In this document: positions 43,590 to 56,459 of the stretch, in pieces | Layout: every line of letters begins with the position of its first letter | Position numbering within the stretch: the first letter of the stretch is position 1 | From: Neoceratodus forsteri | Taxonomy: Eukaryota > Chordata > Ceratodontiformes > Ceratodontidae | Reading direction: 5' to 3' | Length of the DNA stretch: 64,000 bases | Assembly (NCBI GenBank): GCA_016271365.2 | Contig: CM057454.1 | Coordinates: 460,046,501 to 460,110,500 of the forward strand | Position numbers and translations under genes: made by a program | The notes under the pieces: model-generated | The model's input: only the letters and a program-made list of their open reading frames with translations | Database searches by the model: none | What the model was told of the DNA's origin: nothing

Positions 43590-45440
43590 TTCAAGTTCAA
43601 GTTTATTGCAGGAAAACTTCATTGAGCAAGCTCATTCACAAGGAGGTCCTGTGACATAAACACTTAAAGTACAAACACAGGTAGGTAATAACAGTATATA
43701 CATGAAATGCCGTTACATGGTACAGGCTGGATATACATACAAAGGGTACCACATCGGTGAGCCGCGAGGTGGTAAACATTGATATGAGACAGGGAGTTTA
43801 ATTTACAGGTTGCATACTGATAAATGAAACATGATGACTGGTGTGTGCAATACATATATTTTGGCAGCTAGAACAAACAACAGACTACAACTGATATGGG
43901 GTGGAGGAGTGATTTGATAGAGTAGCAGTGGGCGTAAGCATAGATAAAGCCAGGAGTAGAAGGGAAGGGAAAGCAGTTAATATGACAAATCAATTATACC
44001 TTACCAGTGGATAAATATGGCACACATGGGGAAGGAAGAGACTTAATGACAGTTACAGGTGTCTTTATTTTGGCTGAACTTAGCGATTTGTAGAAGTTTA
44101 TTGAAACTGTGCTAGTTAGTTTCAGTATGGTTTGTAATTGGTTCCAAATGGAGGAGAAGGCATATGCACAGCACGCTTACCAAAGGAAGTCCGTGTCCTT
44201 GGTATGTCAAGCATAATAAAGTCAGATTTTCTTAACGAGTATGCACTATATGAGATACTAATAAGGGAAGAGAGATAGCTTGGCAATTTCTGCAGGAGCA
44301 GTTGAAGAGTCCATAGCCCAGCATGGAGCAGGCATCTAGTAGTAAGGGATGTCCAACCAACAGCTGCATATAAGTCACAGTGGTGCGAACGGTAAGGGGA
44401 GTTGGTAATGAACCATAACGCACGGTGATAAAGGATGACCAGTTTACTTAGATTTGCAAGAGTGGTGGAGGAATAGATTACATCGCCATAGTCAAGTAGG
44501 GGGAGAAAAGTGGCCTGTACAAGCTTGTTTCGAGTTTCAAGGGGAAAAGGGCCTATTTCTGTAGAAGAAACCTAACCTTGCTTTTTAACCTTCTAGAGAC
44601 ATCTTCGACGTGGTCATTGAAAGATAATTTATTGTCGATCCAGATACCCAGATATTTAAATTTGGTTACAACTTCCAGAGGCTTGTTTAGCGTGGTGACA
44701 ATGAAGTCTTGGGCAAGGGTATTGGGGGGCCTGTGCCAACACTGCGGGAGAATATCATCACTTTAGTCTTCTTAGAATTGAGCAGAAGCTTTGCCTTTAT
44801 TACATTATGCTCAAGTTGTGCGAAGTCCACTTGAAGCACTCCCTTGACTTCAGATAACGATGAGCCAGAAGTATACAACACAGTATCATCTGCAAAAAAG
44901 TGCAGATTGGACGTAGATATGTTAGCATCTAAGTCATTAAAGTACAAAGAAAACAAGATAGGGCCTAAGATGGATCCTTGGGGGACTCCTCTTGCAACTG
45001 GCAAGGCAGCAGAAAAAAAGCCTTCCGCTTTACTTTTGGAATCTTCCAGTTAGGTAGCTAGAGAACCACTGGGTGGTATGGTATGGTATGTGGCACCCAA
45101 CTCTTGCAAGGCAATTGACTAATAGTTTGTAATCAACAGTATCAAAAGCTTTGCTGAGGTCCAAAAGACTGCACCAGTTACCTTCTTAGCATCTATAGCA
45201 GAGATCCAATCATTGGTTACTTTTGCTAGTGCAGTGATTGTGCTATAGATTAGCCCAGAAGCGGATTGAGCTGGGTTAATGAGAGAAGGTTTCCAAATGA
45301 GATTTTAACTGAATATGGATCAGTTTTTCGAGAACTTTAGAAAGGATAGGCAATATGGAGATAGGTCTATAGTTGTTTACATCGCATGGGTCACCAGATT
45401 TAAATAGAGGGAGGATATGTGCTGATTTCCAGCATAAAGA
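43590..45440 (-). mobile_element. L2/jockey-group LINE, RT and 3' end, antisense
   Basis: The minus strand from 45440 downward reads WKSAHILPLFKSGDPCDVNNYRPISILPILSK (several frames), LDLSKAFDTVDYKLL (about 45130), and then an open 105-codon frame at 44687-45004. That frame holds [19 protein letters not shown] and [13 protein letters not shown], the RT catalytic block. KYLGIWIDNKLSF follows near 44640, then LLDYGDVIYSS and RTRTSFGKRAVH near 44180. The 3' tail is AATAAACTTGAACTTGAACTTGAA (43588-43611), a (TTGAAC)n end. The catalytic FADD is intact, but the frame is broken elsewhere. Clade assignment within L2/Rex/Nimb is uncertain. Confidence 0.8.
44687..45004 (-). pseudogene. RT palm segment with intact FADD
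   Basis: This 105-codon open frame begins [20 protein letters not shown] and carries [17 protein letters not shown], then [16 protein letters not shown]. These are RT motifs B', C and the start of D, which hold the metal-binding aspartates and the primer grip region. It is the best-preserved coding block of the antisense LINE. Confidence 0.8.
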
Positions 45441-46507
45441 AAAAAGATAAAAAAAATGTTTAAAACATGTTTTTCCTTAATTGTTGCTGTGTGTAGGTAT
45501 ATGTTTAGAAAAAAAGTCCACACATTCTGTTTTGCACACTAGATGGTGCTGTGAGTACATACTGCCTTCTGTTGCCCTCCCTACAGGGTTCCTTCTCTCC
45601 CCCACACTGGTCTTTGTTTGTTACTGTGTCTCACACTGCCATGATATGTGCTGGCTCCTTCCGTCCAGTGTAACATTTTGAATTTTTTCTTTTTTTTTCG
45701 TCTTACAAATGTAGCCGCTTAAAATACATCTCTTATGTGACCCAAGAAGCATGAGCCAATCAGCGAGTGCAGGTGCCACAACTCTGTTGTAAGGGAGAAA
45801 GCCGATTACAGGTGTGGCTTTATTTTACTTCATGTGTCTTATTTTACTTTTTTGTTATTTTACTTTTTTGGGTTTGTTTGTCATGCTGGAGAAGACAGAA
45901 TGTGCAGCCAAACAGCATGTGGAGCGAGCGTGGCACTGTTGTGCACACGTGCTACAATGGCCACACATCTGAAACATCAGGGAACTAAGAAGCCACTGTT
46001 ATGGCTTTCTCTAACTTTTCTTAGAAAATGGACTTGAAAAACAAACCATACTGACTGGCTAAAACCCCCAATCAAGCATACCTTTATTTTTCAACAACAC
46101 CCACTAAATAACAAGTATCACTTTGAGGTGCCCCATTACTTATAGAATCCTGGGGCCACCCCAAATTGTGAAATTTTCCAGCCGCCATGTGTCCCCCACT
46201 CGTTTAGTGAGATTGACCTTGGTAGACACTATACCAGGACCCAAACTGACAAAGAAACAACAAACAGACATGTTCCTGCTAAAAACAGCAACCACAATGC
46301 AGCCCGCTTCCTTTTTCAATAATAAAAAAAAAGGAAAATGATGTCAAGAAACAACTGGCAATTCCTCAGAGAATGTAAGGCTCACAAGGCTAGTGCTATT
46401 CTTCAATGTGGCCACACTGTTACCCTGAAAAAATATATATAGATATACAGAAACCATAGAAAACTTTTCTTTTATAAAAGTAATGTAACTTTGATTTACC
46501 AAACAGA
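45441..46507. other. Stretch without recognisable gene
   Basis: AT-rich DNA with only short frames. It includes AAAAAAAAAGGAAAATG near 46324-46341. Nothing identified. Confidence 0.4.
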
Positions 46508-49250
46508 ATGGGAGATGGCCATACCTGGCTACAACATATTCAGAAGAGACAGAGCAGGCAGGAAGGGAGGAGGAGTGGCACTCTATGTGAAAAATGACAT
46601 AAGGGCCACAGAGATCCAGGAGGAACAAATTGGGGGAGAGATACTGTGGGTTAAGCTGGAAAGGAAAATGGGGACAGCCATCCGCACAGGAGTGGTCTAT
46701 AGACCACCAGCCCAGGAGGAAGAAACAGATAGGGAGCTGATGCTAGCCATCCAAAGGATGGCAGACAAGGGTGAGGTAGTACTGGTTGGAGACTTCAATA
46801 TTCCAGATGTGGACTGGGGCATCCCAGCAGCAGCATCAACTAGGAGCAGATTTATCCTGGACTCCCTTCAGGGTGCCTTCCTCAAGCAACTGGTCATGGA
46901 ACCAACTCGGCAGAATGCAATACTGGACCTTGTGCTCACAAACAGGGACAGTGTGATGGGGTAACAGTGGGGGAGCACCTGGGAAACAGTGACCACCAGT
47001 CATTGTGGTTTGAAATCACAGAAAGAGCAGAACCAAACCACACAAAAACACGTATCCTGGATTTTAGGGGGGCAGACTTTGGGAAAATGGGGAGATACTT
47101 GAAAGAGGCATTAAGGGGAATGGGACAGGAATCAGGGGTTGAGGAACAGTGGGCAGTATTTAAAATGGGGATTACAAGAACAACAGAATTATGTATTAAG
47201 CAGGTTAGCAAGAGGAAAAGGAAGAGGAGACCATTATGGTTTTCCAAAGAGGTAGCAAAGAAAGTGAAAGCCAAAAAGATTGCATTCAGGCAATACAAAA
47301 AGACACAGGCAGAAGGGGATAGGGAGAAGTACCAGGAGAAGCAAAGGGAGGCAGGGAGGTCAGTAAGGGAAGCCAAAGCTCAGACAGAAGAACACATTGC
47401 AAAATCAGTGGGTAGAGGGGACAAAACCTTTTACAGGTACATAAGTGAAAAAAGAAAGACAAAGGGAGGGATAGTGAGACTGAAGGGGGAGGATGGGGGC
47501 TGCGTGGAGGATGACAACAGTAAAGCTGACATACTGAACAGGTATTTCTGCTCAGTCTTTACTGAAGAAGAGGAGGAGGGTAATGGGTCTGAAGGGAGTA
47601 CAAGGGGTGAGAATGGTGCAGAAATGGACACAAGTCCCTTTACACCAGAAAGGGTCCTGAAGGAACTGGAAGCAATAAGAGTTGATAAAGCAATGGGGCC
47701 AGATGGGGTGCACCCCAGGGTCCTTAAAGAACTAAGAGAGGTGGTGGCTGAACCTCTGGCTATCCTGTTTAGCCGATCACTGGAAACAGGGGAGGTACCC
47801 AAAGACTGGAGGACAGCAGATGTAGTCCCCTTATACAAAAGTGGGAACAAAGAGGAAGCAGGAACTACAGACTAGTCAGCCTCACCTCGGTAGTGGGAAG
47901 ATCATGGAAGCACTACTGAAGGAGAGATTGGTGGAACATCTGGTTGTCAATGGACTACAGGACCCAAGGCAGCATGGTTTCACCAGGGGAGGCATGTCAA
48001 ACCAACCTCATTGAATTTTTGACTGGGTGACTAGGGAGGTGGATCAGGAGGGCAGTGGACATGGCCTATCTGGACTTCAGCAAGGCCTTTGACACTGTGC
48101 CACATAGAAGACTATTACACAAACTGGGGAATATGGGTGGCCAGGACTGTAGTGTGGTGGGTAGGTAACTGGCTGGGTGGCAGGACACAGAGGGTGGTGG
48201 TAAATGGCTGTCACTCCACAGAGGGAAGAGTGACCAGTGGGTACCACAGGGATCAGTGCTGGGACCGGTCCTATTCAACATCTTCATCAGTGACATGGCG
48301 CAGGACCTAGAAGGCAGAATTTCACTGTTCGCTGATGACACAAAGCTCTGTAACAGAGTAGACACACCAGAGGGTGTAGACAGAATGAGAAGGGACCTGC
48401 AGAAACTTGAAGTATGGTCAGGGGTTTGGCAGTTGAAATTCAATGCAAAGAAGTGCAAGATAATGCATATGGGGCACAAAAACCCTGGCACAATATATCA
48501 GTTGGGGGGTGAGGATATAGCATGCACCAAGCAGGAAAGGAATCTTGGGGTTATCATCTCTGATGACCTCAAGGTAGGGAAACAGTGTGACAAGGCAGCA
48601 GGTAAAGCAAATAGGATGCTGGGATGTATAGGCAGGGGCATCACCAGCAGGAAAAGGGAGGTCATAATTCCGCTATACAAGACACTAGTGAGGCCCCACC
48701 TGGAGTACAGTGTACGGTTCTGGAGACCATACCTACGTAAGGACATAGACAGGGTAGAGAAGGTTCAGAGGAGGGCAACAAAGATGGTGCATGGATTGCA
48801 TCACAAGTCCTATGAAGACAGGTTGAAGGAACTGAACATGTACTCCCTGGAGGAGAGGAGGGAGAGAGGGATATGATAAAGACATACAAGTATCTTACAG
48901 GGAGAACAGGGTGCAGGAAAACACTATTTTAAACGAAAAAGATGTTCCAGGACTAGAGGGCATGGGATGAAGTTGGAGGGAGGACGATTCAGAGGAAACA
49001 TAAGAAAGAATTTCTTCTAGAACGGGTGGTGGACAAAGTGGAACACCCTGCCAGAGGAAGTGGTGGGGGCTGAAACAATCACGGATTTAAGAATGCATGG
49101 GATAGACATAAAGGAATTCTGGAGGTCAGGGGTAGGGGCAACAGACTTCTTGGAAAACAAACTGAACTTACAAGCTCAAATGGGCAGACTGGGTGGGCCA
49201 TAGGCCCTTATCTGCCGACACTGTCTATGTATTTATGTATCTATGTGCTC
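46508..49250 (+). mobile_element. CR1-A LINE, longest family-A copy
   Basis: The copy starts inside the endonuclease (WEMAIPGYNIFRRD at 46508) and runs to the 3' end. Blocks are VYRPPAQEEETDRELM, GDFNIPDVDW (46789-46818) and LDLVLTNRDS. A one-base shift lies near 46960. The 302-codon frame 46967-47875 then covers the linker and RT fingers (DGVHPRVLKEL, RTADVVPLYKSG), with another shift near 47865. LDFSKAFDTVPHRRLLHKLG follows at about 48068-48130, then VPQGSVLGPVLFNIFISDMA and the FADD box at 48328-48339. The thumb and C-terminus are in the 206-codon frame 48256-48876. The tail is at 49180-49245. It has few disablements for its length, so it is among the younger insertions here. Confidence 0.93.
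46967..48876 (+). pseudogene. CR1 ORF2 pseudogene (linker, RT, C-terminal)
   Basis: Two long frames (46967-47875 and 48256-48876) cover most of the RT protein. They are separated by about 380 bases with shifts, where NYRLVSLTSVVGK, MEALLKERLVEHL and QHGFTRGG are still readable. The RT active site FADD and the YLDFSKAFD aspartate are retained. A complete family protein would also need the N-terminal endonuclease block, which is present at 1-880 but missing here. I infer inactivity of this copy because of the shifts and the 5' truncation. Confidence 0.88.
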
Positions 49251-49586
49251 TGTGTCAACTGACAGCACGCTTTGAAACTGGCAGCATAACAGAATGTCAG
49301 ACTTATGGGGTTGTATGTCTATAGTTTTCACACGGTGGAATGGTCATTTCTGAATTTTTCTAACTAGCAGGGGAATGTGAAGCAGTGTTGACTTCATGGT
49401 AGTTGAGCAGGGAAGGATATGCTTTACTGTACTGTGGTCATCTTTGTGCCTGCCCTAGATACAGTGATGTTATTTTCAGAAGATATCACTGTCTCTAGGG
49501 GTCAGCAGGTACCTAGAATTTTGTTTTTTGCCATTGTATAATGTAGCTTTTGCCACTTTTGGCAGTGGTATTAATGTTTTAATTAA

Positions 49587-50158
49587 AGGGGTACTGTCAA
49601 CTCCCTTAGGCTGCTAAGTGCCTCTACTTAAAAAGAAAAACACATTTTTTGATTTTTTGCAATCTGTAGAGACTGCTGATGTGGCTGTTAGTTTGATTCT
49701 TATTCCTTTTTTCTTTTAAAAAGTGAAAAACTGACTGCCCGCCAAATTGTTGTTACCATACAAAAAGCATGTTTGTTGACATTTCTTGACTGACATCTTT
49801 CCTGGACTTAGAAACACCCCCAACACAGTCTAACCACTCGATATGCAGTGGGAGTAGAGGAGATTATTCTGTCATGAGTGGCTGCACTGTTTGAGGGTGT
49901 TTCTAAAATTCAGAAAGTATGCAGTGTGTAGTTCAAGGATTAGAAGCAAATCAAGGCTGGGTATAACTATACATTACCATGCATTTTAGTTCTACTAAGC
50001 AAGGAGGCAGACAAAACAACCAGCAACATCAATGAATTTTAGAGAAGGTAAGCAGTCATAAAATGTGGGGGTTTACCTCAAAATAAAACGATGCAAAAAA
50101 AAAAAAAAAAAAAAAGAAAAGAAATACTATGATGCTAAAAAAGGTTGACAGTGTCCCT
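49587..50158. mobile_element. T2/Kolobok-like MITE flanked by TTAA
   Basis: The TIR AGGGGTACTGTCAAC starts at 49587 and its complement GTTGACAGTGTCCCT ends at 50158. Each is bordered by TTAA (49583-49586 and 50159-50162), the target of piggyBac and Kolobok transposases. An end of the form TTAAAGGRR is the signature of the T2 MITEs known from frogs. The 572-bp body is non-coding and includes an A20-type run at 50096-50115. Confidence 0.75.
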
Positions 50159-50465
50159 TTAAATGTTCCATGGCTTTGCTATTGGCTGCACAGTTCAACA
50201 GGTTTTTTTCAAAATTGCTTAATGCTGAATGTTTAAGTTTTCATTCACACACTATCTCTTTAAAATCTTGGCAATAAAAAGCCAGAATAGGGTTGGAGGC
50301 TCTGCCTCCAATTAAACATTATCAATGGATAAGAAGCACCAGGGGGATGTTTTATCTGGCTGTACCATACTTGTGATGGCACATTGGCCTACTTGAGTTA
50401 TTTAGTTTAAATTAACTTTGTGGTTCATGTTTTGACTGCACCCTCCTGTGTCATTTTAATTCATT

Positions 50466-51420
50466 TACATAGAAACATAGAAGCTGTCAGCAGAAAATGA
50501 CCTCTTGGCCCACCTAGTCAGCCCTAAAGAGTCCCTATTTACTGTGCTACTGTAGACCGTAATTGATCTGCGGCCTAACCCGCCCCCCAGCCCCATTACA
50601 AAGGTCTCCTGTGTCTATCCCATGCATGTTTGAATCATATTACTGTTCTGGTATTCAGCACCTCTGCTGGGAGACTGTTCCAGATGTTCACTACCTTTCC
50701 ATAAAAGTGTTTCTTCACATCCTCTCTCAGTCTCCCTCTTCCAGTTTCATATCATGTCCCCTTGTCCTTGAATATCTCTTTCTGTGCAAAATGTCACCCT
50801 CAGTACCTTATTGATACCTTTGAGGTAGTTGAATGTTTCTATCATGTTGTCTCCTCTTTACCGCCTTTCCTCTAGAGAGTACATATTTAATTCCCTGAGT
50901 CTTTCCACATAGGGCTTCTGATGCAGGCCATGCACCATTTTGGTAGTCCTTCTCTGTATCACCTCCACTCAATCTACGTCTTTCCTGAGATGGGACCTCC
51001 AGAACCGGACACAGTACTACAGATAGGGCCCCATAAATGATCTACAGTATATAGGGCTAGCACGTCTTTCCTGAGATGAGGCCTCCAGAACCGGACACAG
51101 TACTACAGATAGGGCCCCATAAATGATCTATATAGGGGTAGCACCGCCGCCCTCTTGCTGCTGGTGATACCTCTCCCTAGGCACCCCAGCATTCTACTAG
51201 CCTTTCCCACTGCCTACTGCTTTGCTACCTTCAGATGGTCAGATATAATGGCCCCTATCCCTTTCCTGATTAATGGTTGTTACCACCTCCTCCCCCCCAA
51301 ATTATACATTGACCTTGGGTTTCTGTGCCTCATATGCAAGATTTTGCACTTTTCGGAGTTAAAGCCCATTTGCCTCAAGTTCTCTTCTAGCAGCACCTAA
51401 CAGCAGCTTTTTCTCCCTGG
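50466..51420 (-). mobile_element. CR1-like LINE 3' part, antisense, with an 86-bp internal duplication
   Basis: ACATAGAAACATAGAAGCTG and CCCACCTAGTCAG mark the 3' tail on the minus strand. Further right, the C-terminal coding remnant can be read in reverse (minus-strand VQRRTTKMVHGLHQKPYV near 50910, then YGALSVVLCPVLE near 51090). A block starting CGTCTTTCCTGAGATG at 50977 is repeated at 51063 with a few differences. The upper boundary (51420) is approximate. Confidence 0.75.
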
Positions 51421-51919
51421 GTACTACACTTTTTGTTATTCTTGTGTGATGTGTAACCCATACAATTAAAACCTATTCCAGCTTTGAGAGATGAGGAGGG
51501 GTGAGAAGACAGCAACTGGGAAGGACTCAAAGGCAGGAAAAGGAATGGTGCTATGGTCGCCCCACCCCACCCTAAGCAATCGGTTACTACTTTAAATATA
51601 CATTTTTAATTATTTGTTTTATATATTTAAAGTGTCTGTGAAGATTGAAGAATACTACCTGCACTCATTTTGTTGTATTTCTTTCTTTTACTGAGTCCAA
51701 GCATCTGTCCAAGTGTCTGTTCCTTGGTGAAGCCAAAAAAATAGCAGTGCACCAGTACCCTGTAATGCTTCTTTGTTTCCTAGTCTTGATATTGCTAAAC
51801 TGTGAATACTGTTTCAATCACAGGTGGGCAAACCAATGACATCAATGTTCCACATGAACACATCTCTCAAATGATAAATCATGTTCATGAGGCAGTGAGG
51901 ATGCATGTCCAAGTAGAGA

Positions 51920-52370
51920 ATAACAAGTCTTACATTCAAACAGAGGTACTTCGGGAGAGCAGATTTTGACGTGATGAGTGAGATTTTGAGAAGCTGCCTG
52001 AAGAAGATATCAGAAACGGAGTGGATGGTAAATGGCAGCCCTTTACCAAGGGGGTTGTAGAAACAGCAGTCCTTTGTGTGAGGGAGGTAAGTAAGAACAG
52101 AAAAGCAAGAAACCCAGTGTGATTTATGATAGCAGAAAGGGTGTGGTGAGAGAGAAAGTAAGGCACTTAGAAGATAAAAGGAATACCAAATAGATTAGGG
52201 CAGATAATTGTCCAGACAAAAACAAAAGAATCTCGTTGGTTAGTAAAAAAGCAAAGCCTGAGATGGAACTAAGGCTAGCAGAAAGGGTGAAGCAAGGTGA
52301 CAAAACATTATTTCACTATCACTTGCCTTTTCTGTGGAAGGGAAGGAATCTGAGGATGACTTTGTGAGTG
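51920..52370 (+). mobile_element. CR1-like ORF2 linker fragment
   Basis: Readable pieces are DGKWQPFTKGVVETAVLCVREVSK (52019-52090), RKARNPVWFM-like and KPEMELRLAERVKQGDKTLF (52255-52310). These match the region between endonuclease and RT in CR1 ORF2 (WxxFKxxxxEA...RPxWxxxE...LAKxVKxxxKxFFxY). It breaks off before the RT. Confidence 0.6.
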
Positions 52371-54200
52371 ACATTTTATTGTATGTTGTGATTAAGTATA
52401 ATTATACTGTATGCTTGTTAGTATTTGATGTTGTACATTGTTTGAATGAACAGGTTACCTTTGAAAATTGGCACTTGTGGCCTAAAGGTTTTTTCCCAAA
52501 CAATAAAATCTAAATCCAGACTCTGTAGTTGACATTTACTTGATGTTCCCCAAACTGCAACAATTTGTTTCCTCCTCCTCATGAAAAACCTACTCTCCAG
52601 TTCTGAATATATTCTACCCCCCACCAGTATTTCCTTTTGGGGCCACACTATATTCAGTTCCAGAAAGTCAAGAGACCTCTTTGTTAATCTGCTCTTAGCT
52701 CTTGTCAAGATAGTAATTTGTAAGGCCAGCAAAAGCCAGCATGGGAGGGTCTCTCAGGCTGTACAGCTATGTTTTAGGCACTAGTTTGGTCTCATATAAA
52801 ACTAGAGTTTATGCATGCACTGTCCACTGGTGGTCTGCAGTATTTTGTGGGCCAGTGGGCATTCCACAATGTTTTCTGTTGGTTTCTTTGGCTTCCAATA
52901 CACAAGAGCTGTACTTTTCATTTAACTAACAGGCGATTATGACTGGATTGCTTTATAGTGCTGCCTCTTTTAGTCCATATCATTCGGGAGATACTATTTT
53001 TGATTCATGAGGCTGGGCCAATCCAAGGCTCTAGCTTGTTGCAGTAGCTAATAAACTACTATTACGACCAGTGCTACTTATACAGCACTTCTACTATCTT
53101 CTGGGAGGAATTCATGGATGGACTGAAAAATAGTGTTGCATATGCTTGTTTGTTATTACTGTAACTTGTTTTATTTTATTGTTTAAATCTTTGCTTTCAT
53201 ACTATATTATTTGCCATATCTATTTTGTCTTGTTATATGTCAGGTCATTGCATAGTGCACCAAACTGGTAAGAAAGAAAGAAAGAAAGAGAAATACAGTA
53301 TGTCAATAAATATAAGTTAAATAAGTCTCAAAACGAAGTAGCCCCTGCACCATCCCCAGGAGAGGAACCTCTGTAGCCACGCAGAGGGTGGAAGAGATAA
53401 GGATGGGGTGGAGCCCCCTGCACCCTCCTAAATTAAGATTCTCAACTCCAGGGTGGTACAGGTTAGGGAGGGGGGGAAACTGGGAATGCAAAAAAATGAA
53501 GTCCTACACAAAACCAAAATAAAACAACACCCCTACCCAACCCTGGACCTCCCTCACTGCAGGCCACCACCCTTACAACCACACCAGAATGGCAGCTTGG
53601 CAGCACATCACCAAACCACAGCCCACATACCTCTGCTTCTTGCCTGGAACCCTCTTCCTGTCCTTTGCCCTGTTACTATGTTGCCCTTTTCTTCCCTACC
53701 TCGTCTATTATAACTGGCTTACTACCCTCTTCAGGGTAACTCAAATCACAAGCGCCAAATTGAGTCGCTCAAAATTGAGACACTCAATTTGAGTCACTAT
53801 TATAATGAGCTACCCCTCTCTTCTTCCTCTCTTCAGATTTCTCCATTGCATACTGACTGATCTGTATTCAGAAATTGTACTCAGGCTTTACCAGTAACTG
53901 TGGGTATACCATGGCATTACCTACTGGCCCAGACTTCAAAGACTATCCCTGGCCTTATTAGTGGAGCTGAGCATATGCACTGGGCTTATGGTTGGCCTTT
54001 CTCCACCTTCTTGCCTCCTGAGTTATAAAAAGGGAGAAAGAAAGAATATGGATTGTTTTCTAGACTGAAGACCTTGTGACTGGGGTGGAGAGTTAGTAAG
54101 AAGTCAGGCCACTATGGCAAGGCCCCTCCACCATGAGCCCAGATTACAAGCAATGATAAGGTTATTAACACTTTCTCTTTTAGGTGTAGTAGTTTTGTCT
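52371..54200. other. 1.8-kb stretch without recognisable gene
   Basis: Non-coding DNA. An (AAAG)n tract lies at 53272-53290. Short frames at 53453-53713 and 53589-53792 are proline/leucine-rich and show no motif. Confidence 0.4.
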
Positions 54201-54997
54201 TTTCAGCTCCTGTAAATGCTCAGCAAAAACACCAAGACTACCTCTGTGAAGGCAACAGCAACTGAAATACTTAAGGCACAGCTGAGGATCATGTGTGAAA
54301 AGAAGGGTCATGAATGCCTGGAAGCATGCCTAGAAGGACCAATTACCCAAATGGGAACCAGGCACTGGGGCAGCAGAAGCAGCCTAAAAGGAGTCCGAAG
54401 CCTCTCTGGCTAAGGTACCAAAAACCTCAAGAAGTTAAGACCAAGGAAGGGGGTTCTGAGTTGCTGGATGAAGAGTTTAAACAAATGGTAATCTGTGTTT
54501 TTAATGGCGCCTCCCAAGGGTGCCTCCTCTGACTTCGCCTAAAACAAAGTCCAAGAAATCTGACCCAAAAGTACAGATCCAGACATGAAATATGTGTGGT
54601 GGTAAACCATTCCCCATGCTAGATTTTTGTGAGAGGGCCTGACCCAGTCCCCCAAAAAGCATCCAGATGCTGCAACGCCTCCTACCACCAAGGAAATCAT
54701 GATGGGCATATGGAGGTTATAGTAGGTTTGCAGCCTTGGCTTAGAACCAGCAGCAAGGGGAGATGTAGGTCAAATGATCATGGGGACATCAAGCAGCTGT
54801 GGAACAGCACAGGCTGCAGTGCCATCTTCTCCCGGACACTATGTCAGCATTGCAAAGCCCATGGGTTCTCATGTGATGGACATGGTTTGGCAACAGATTT
54901 GAGGGTGGAAGTATGTTGACATGTTCTCCTGCTAAACCTCTCTCTGGCAAGCAAGAGGACAATAAACATTAAAAAAAGGACCAAAAAAGGTAAAGTT

Positions 54998-55157
54998 GAA
55001 TTAAGAAATAATGCACAAGGTGTGGGTTATGCTGGGAATCTTACACCTGGGGTGATTAGACAAAAGCCAAAAGCCCAGTGCAGTCAACACACCAGAAGTG
55101 AGGTTATCCCAGCACAATCCACACTCTGCTGTGCATTATTGCTATTATACAATGGCA
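54998..55157. mobile_element. Fold-back MITE (copy i)
   Basis: GAATTAAGAAATAATGCAC on the left and GTGCATTATTGCTATTATAC on the right enclose arms GTGTGGGTTATGCTGGGA and TCCCAGCACAATCCACAC in imperfect complement. Inserted in the DIRS fragment. Confidence 0.75.
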
Positions 55158-56459
55158 CTTATTTGTTAATATTGTGGGATACAAATGAGCACACGGAGAT
55201 GGTATTAGGCAGAGAACAAGTGTTGAAACATCCCTTTATGTGTAGGGACATCTATTTTATAATATCTGTTGTACAGTTTTATTTTTTAATTTTTTTTTTT
55301 TGAGGACACACTCCCCATGTGAAAGCACTGCATCATGGGTATGCAAATAATCACTTGTCTTTTATCACTGTAGTATGTTATGCAATACCAGGCGATTAGG
55401 TATTTATATATCCATAATGCAGTACATTCATATGTGGTGTGTTTCCTCATAAAAAAATGAAACTGTAAAACTGTTACTATAAAAGAGATGTTCCCACACT
55501 ATAAAGGAGATGTTCTGACACTTGTTCCCTGCCTAACAATGAAATGTTTTAGCCATGACAAAAAAAAAAAAATTCCCCCCACAATATAAGTAAATAAGGG
55601 TTTTGTATGAAACTATGCTTGTTCTTCTGTACTTTAATTGTAAGTTGTCAAACTTTCTTGGTAAGAGAGGTTGTGCTTGGTTATCCAGTCTGACATGCAG
55701 TCATCTGTATGTTTAGAATTGATGTTACAAGTTTGTGGTCAGATAATCTCACTGTAACAAGCACACCTGGACCAATCACAGTCCAGGACATTTTCTTGCT
55801 ATTCTATAATATACATTTGATAATTGGCTAGCAGCGTTCATATATTTTTGCTAGTACGATTGGTCAGATTGCTCCTGTAAAAGTGCTGACCTGTTCAACT
55901 ACTTGAACAGGATTATGTTGGCTCACAGGCATAAAACTGGGTTGGCTTGGGTAGAATATGATGAGGAACTCAGGTGCTGCATGCAGAAGGACTTGACACT
56001 GGACTGGGGTGTTTGGATATGCCTCAACTCATCCAGGTTATGCACAGGGTGGGGCCTCCATATGGACAGTGGCTTGCCCAAAAAGGCAGCATAGTTACAA
56101 AAGTCTGAAGCCTCTGGGTCCACAATACTAAACTACTTTGGATTTAATAAGGGGAGTTGCAATAAGATCCAATCCACTGCAGTTTCAGCACCAATGTGTC
56201 ACTTGTAGACAGTGACATCCCCTCGCTCAGTGCAGCCCTACTAAACCACAGAAAGGAGGCAGTCAGCCCTTCCAGAAGATATTCAACAAGCCCTACACAG
56301 ATGAGCCTGGCTCAGTCAAGGGGTGACCTTGGTTGGAGGATACCTGGACCATAATGCAGCCCGCCTTCAGGAACGGCTTCTAGTGGGTTTCCCAGGAACC
56401 TGTATGTTGGGCAACAACAAGGGTACAAGGCTGAGAATCTGAAGTCCACCAAGGACAGA

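Noticed and set aside
46936..47850. Minus-strand ORFs of 139-146 codons
   Set aside because: Antisense shadows of the CR1-A RT frame on the plus strand.
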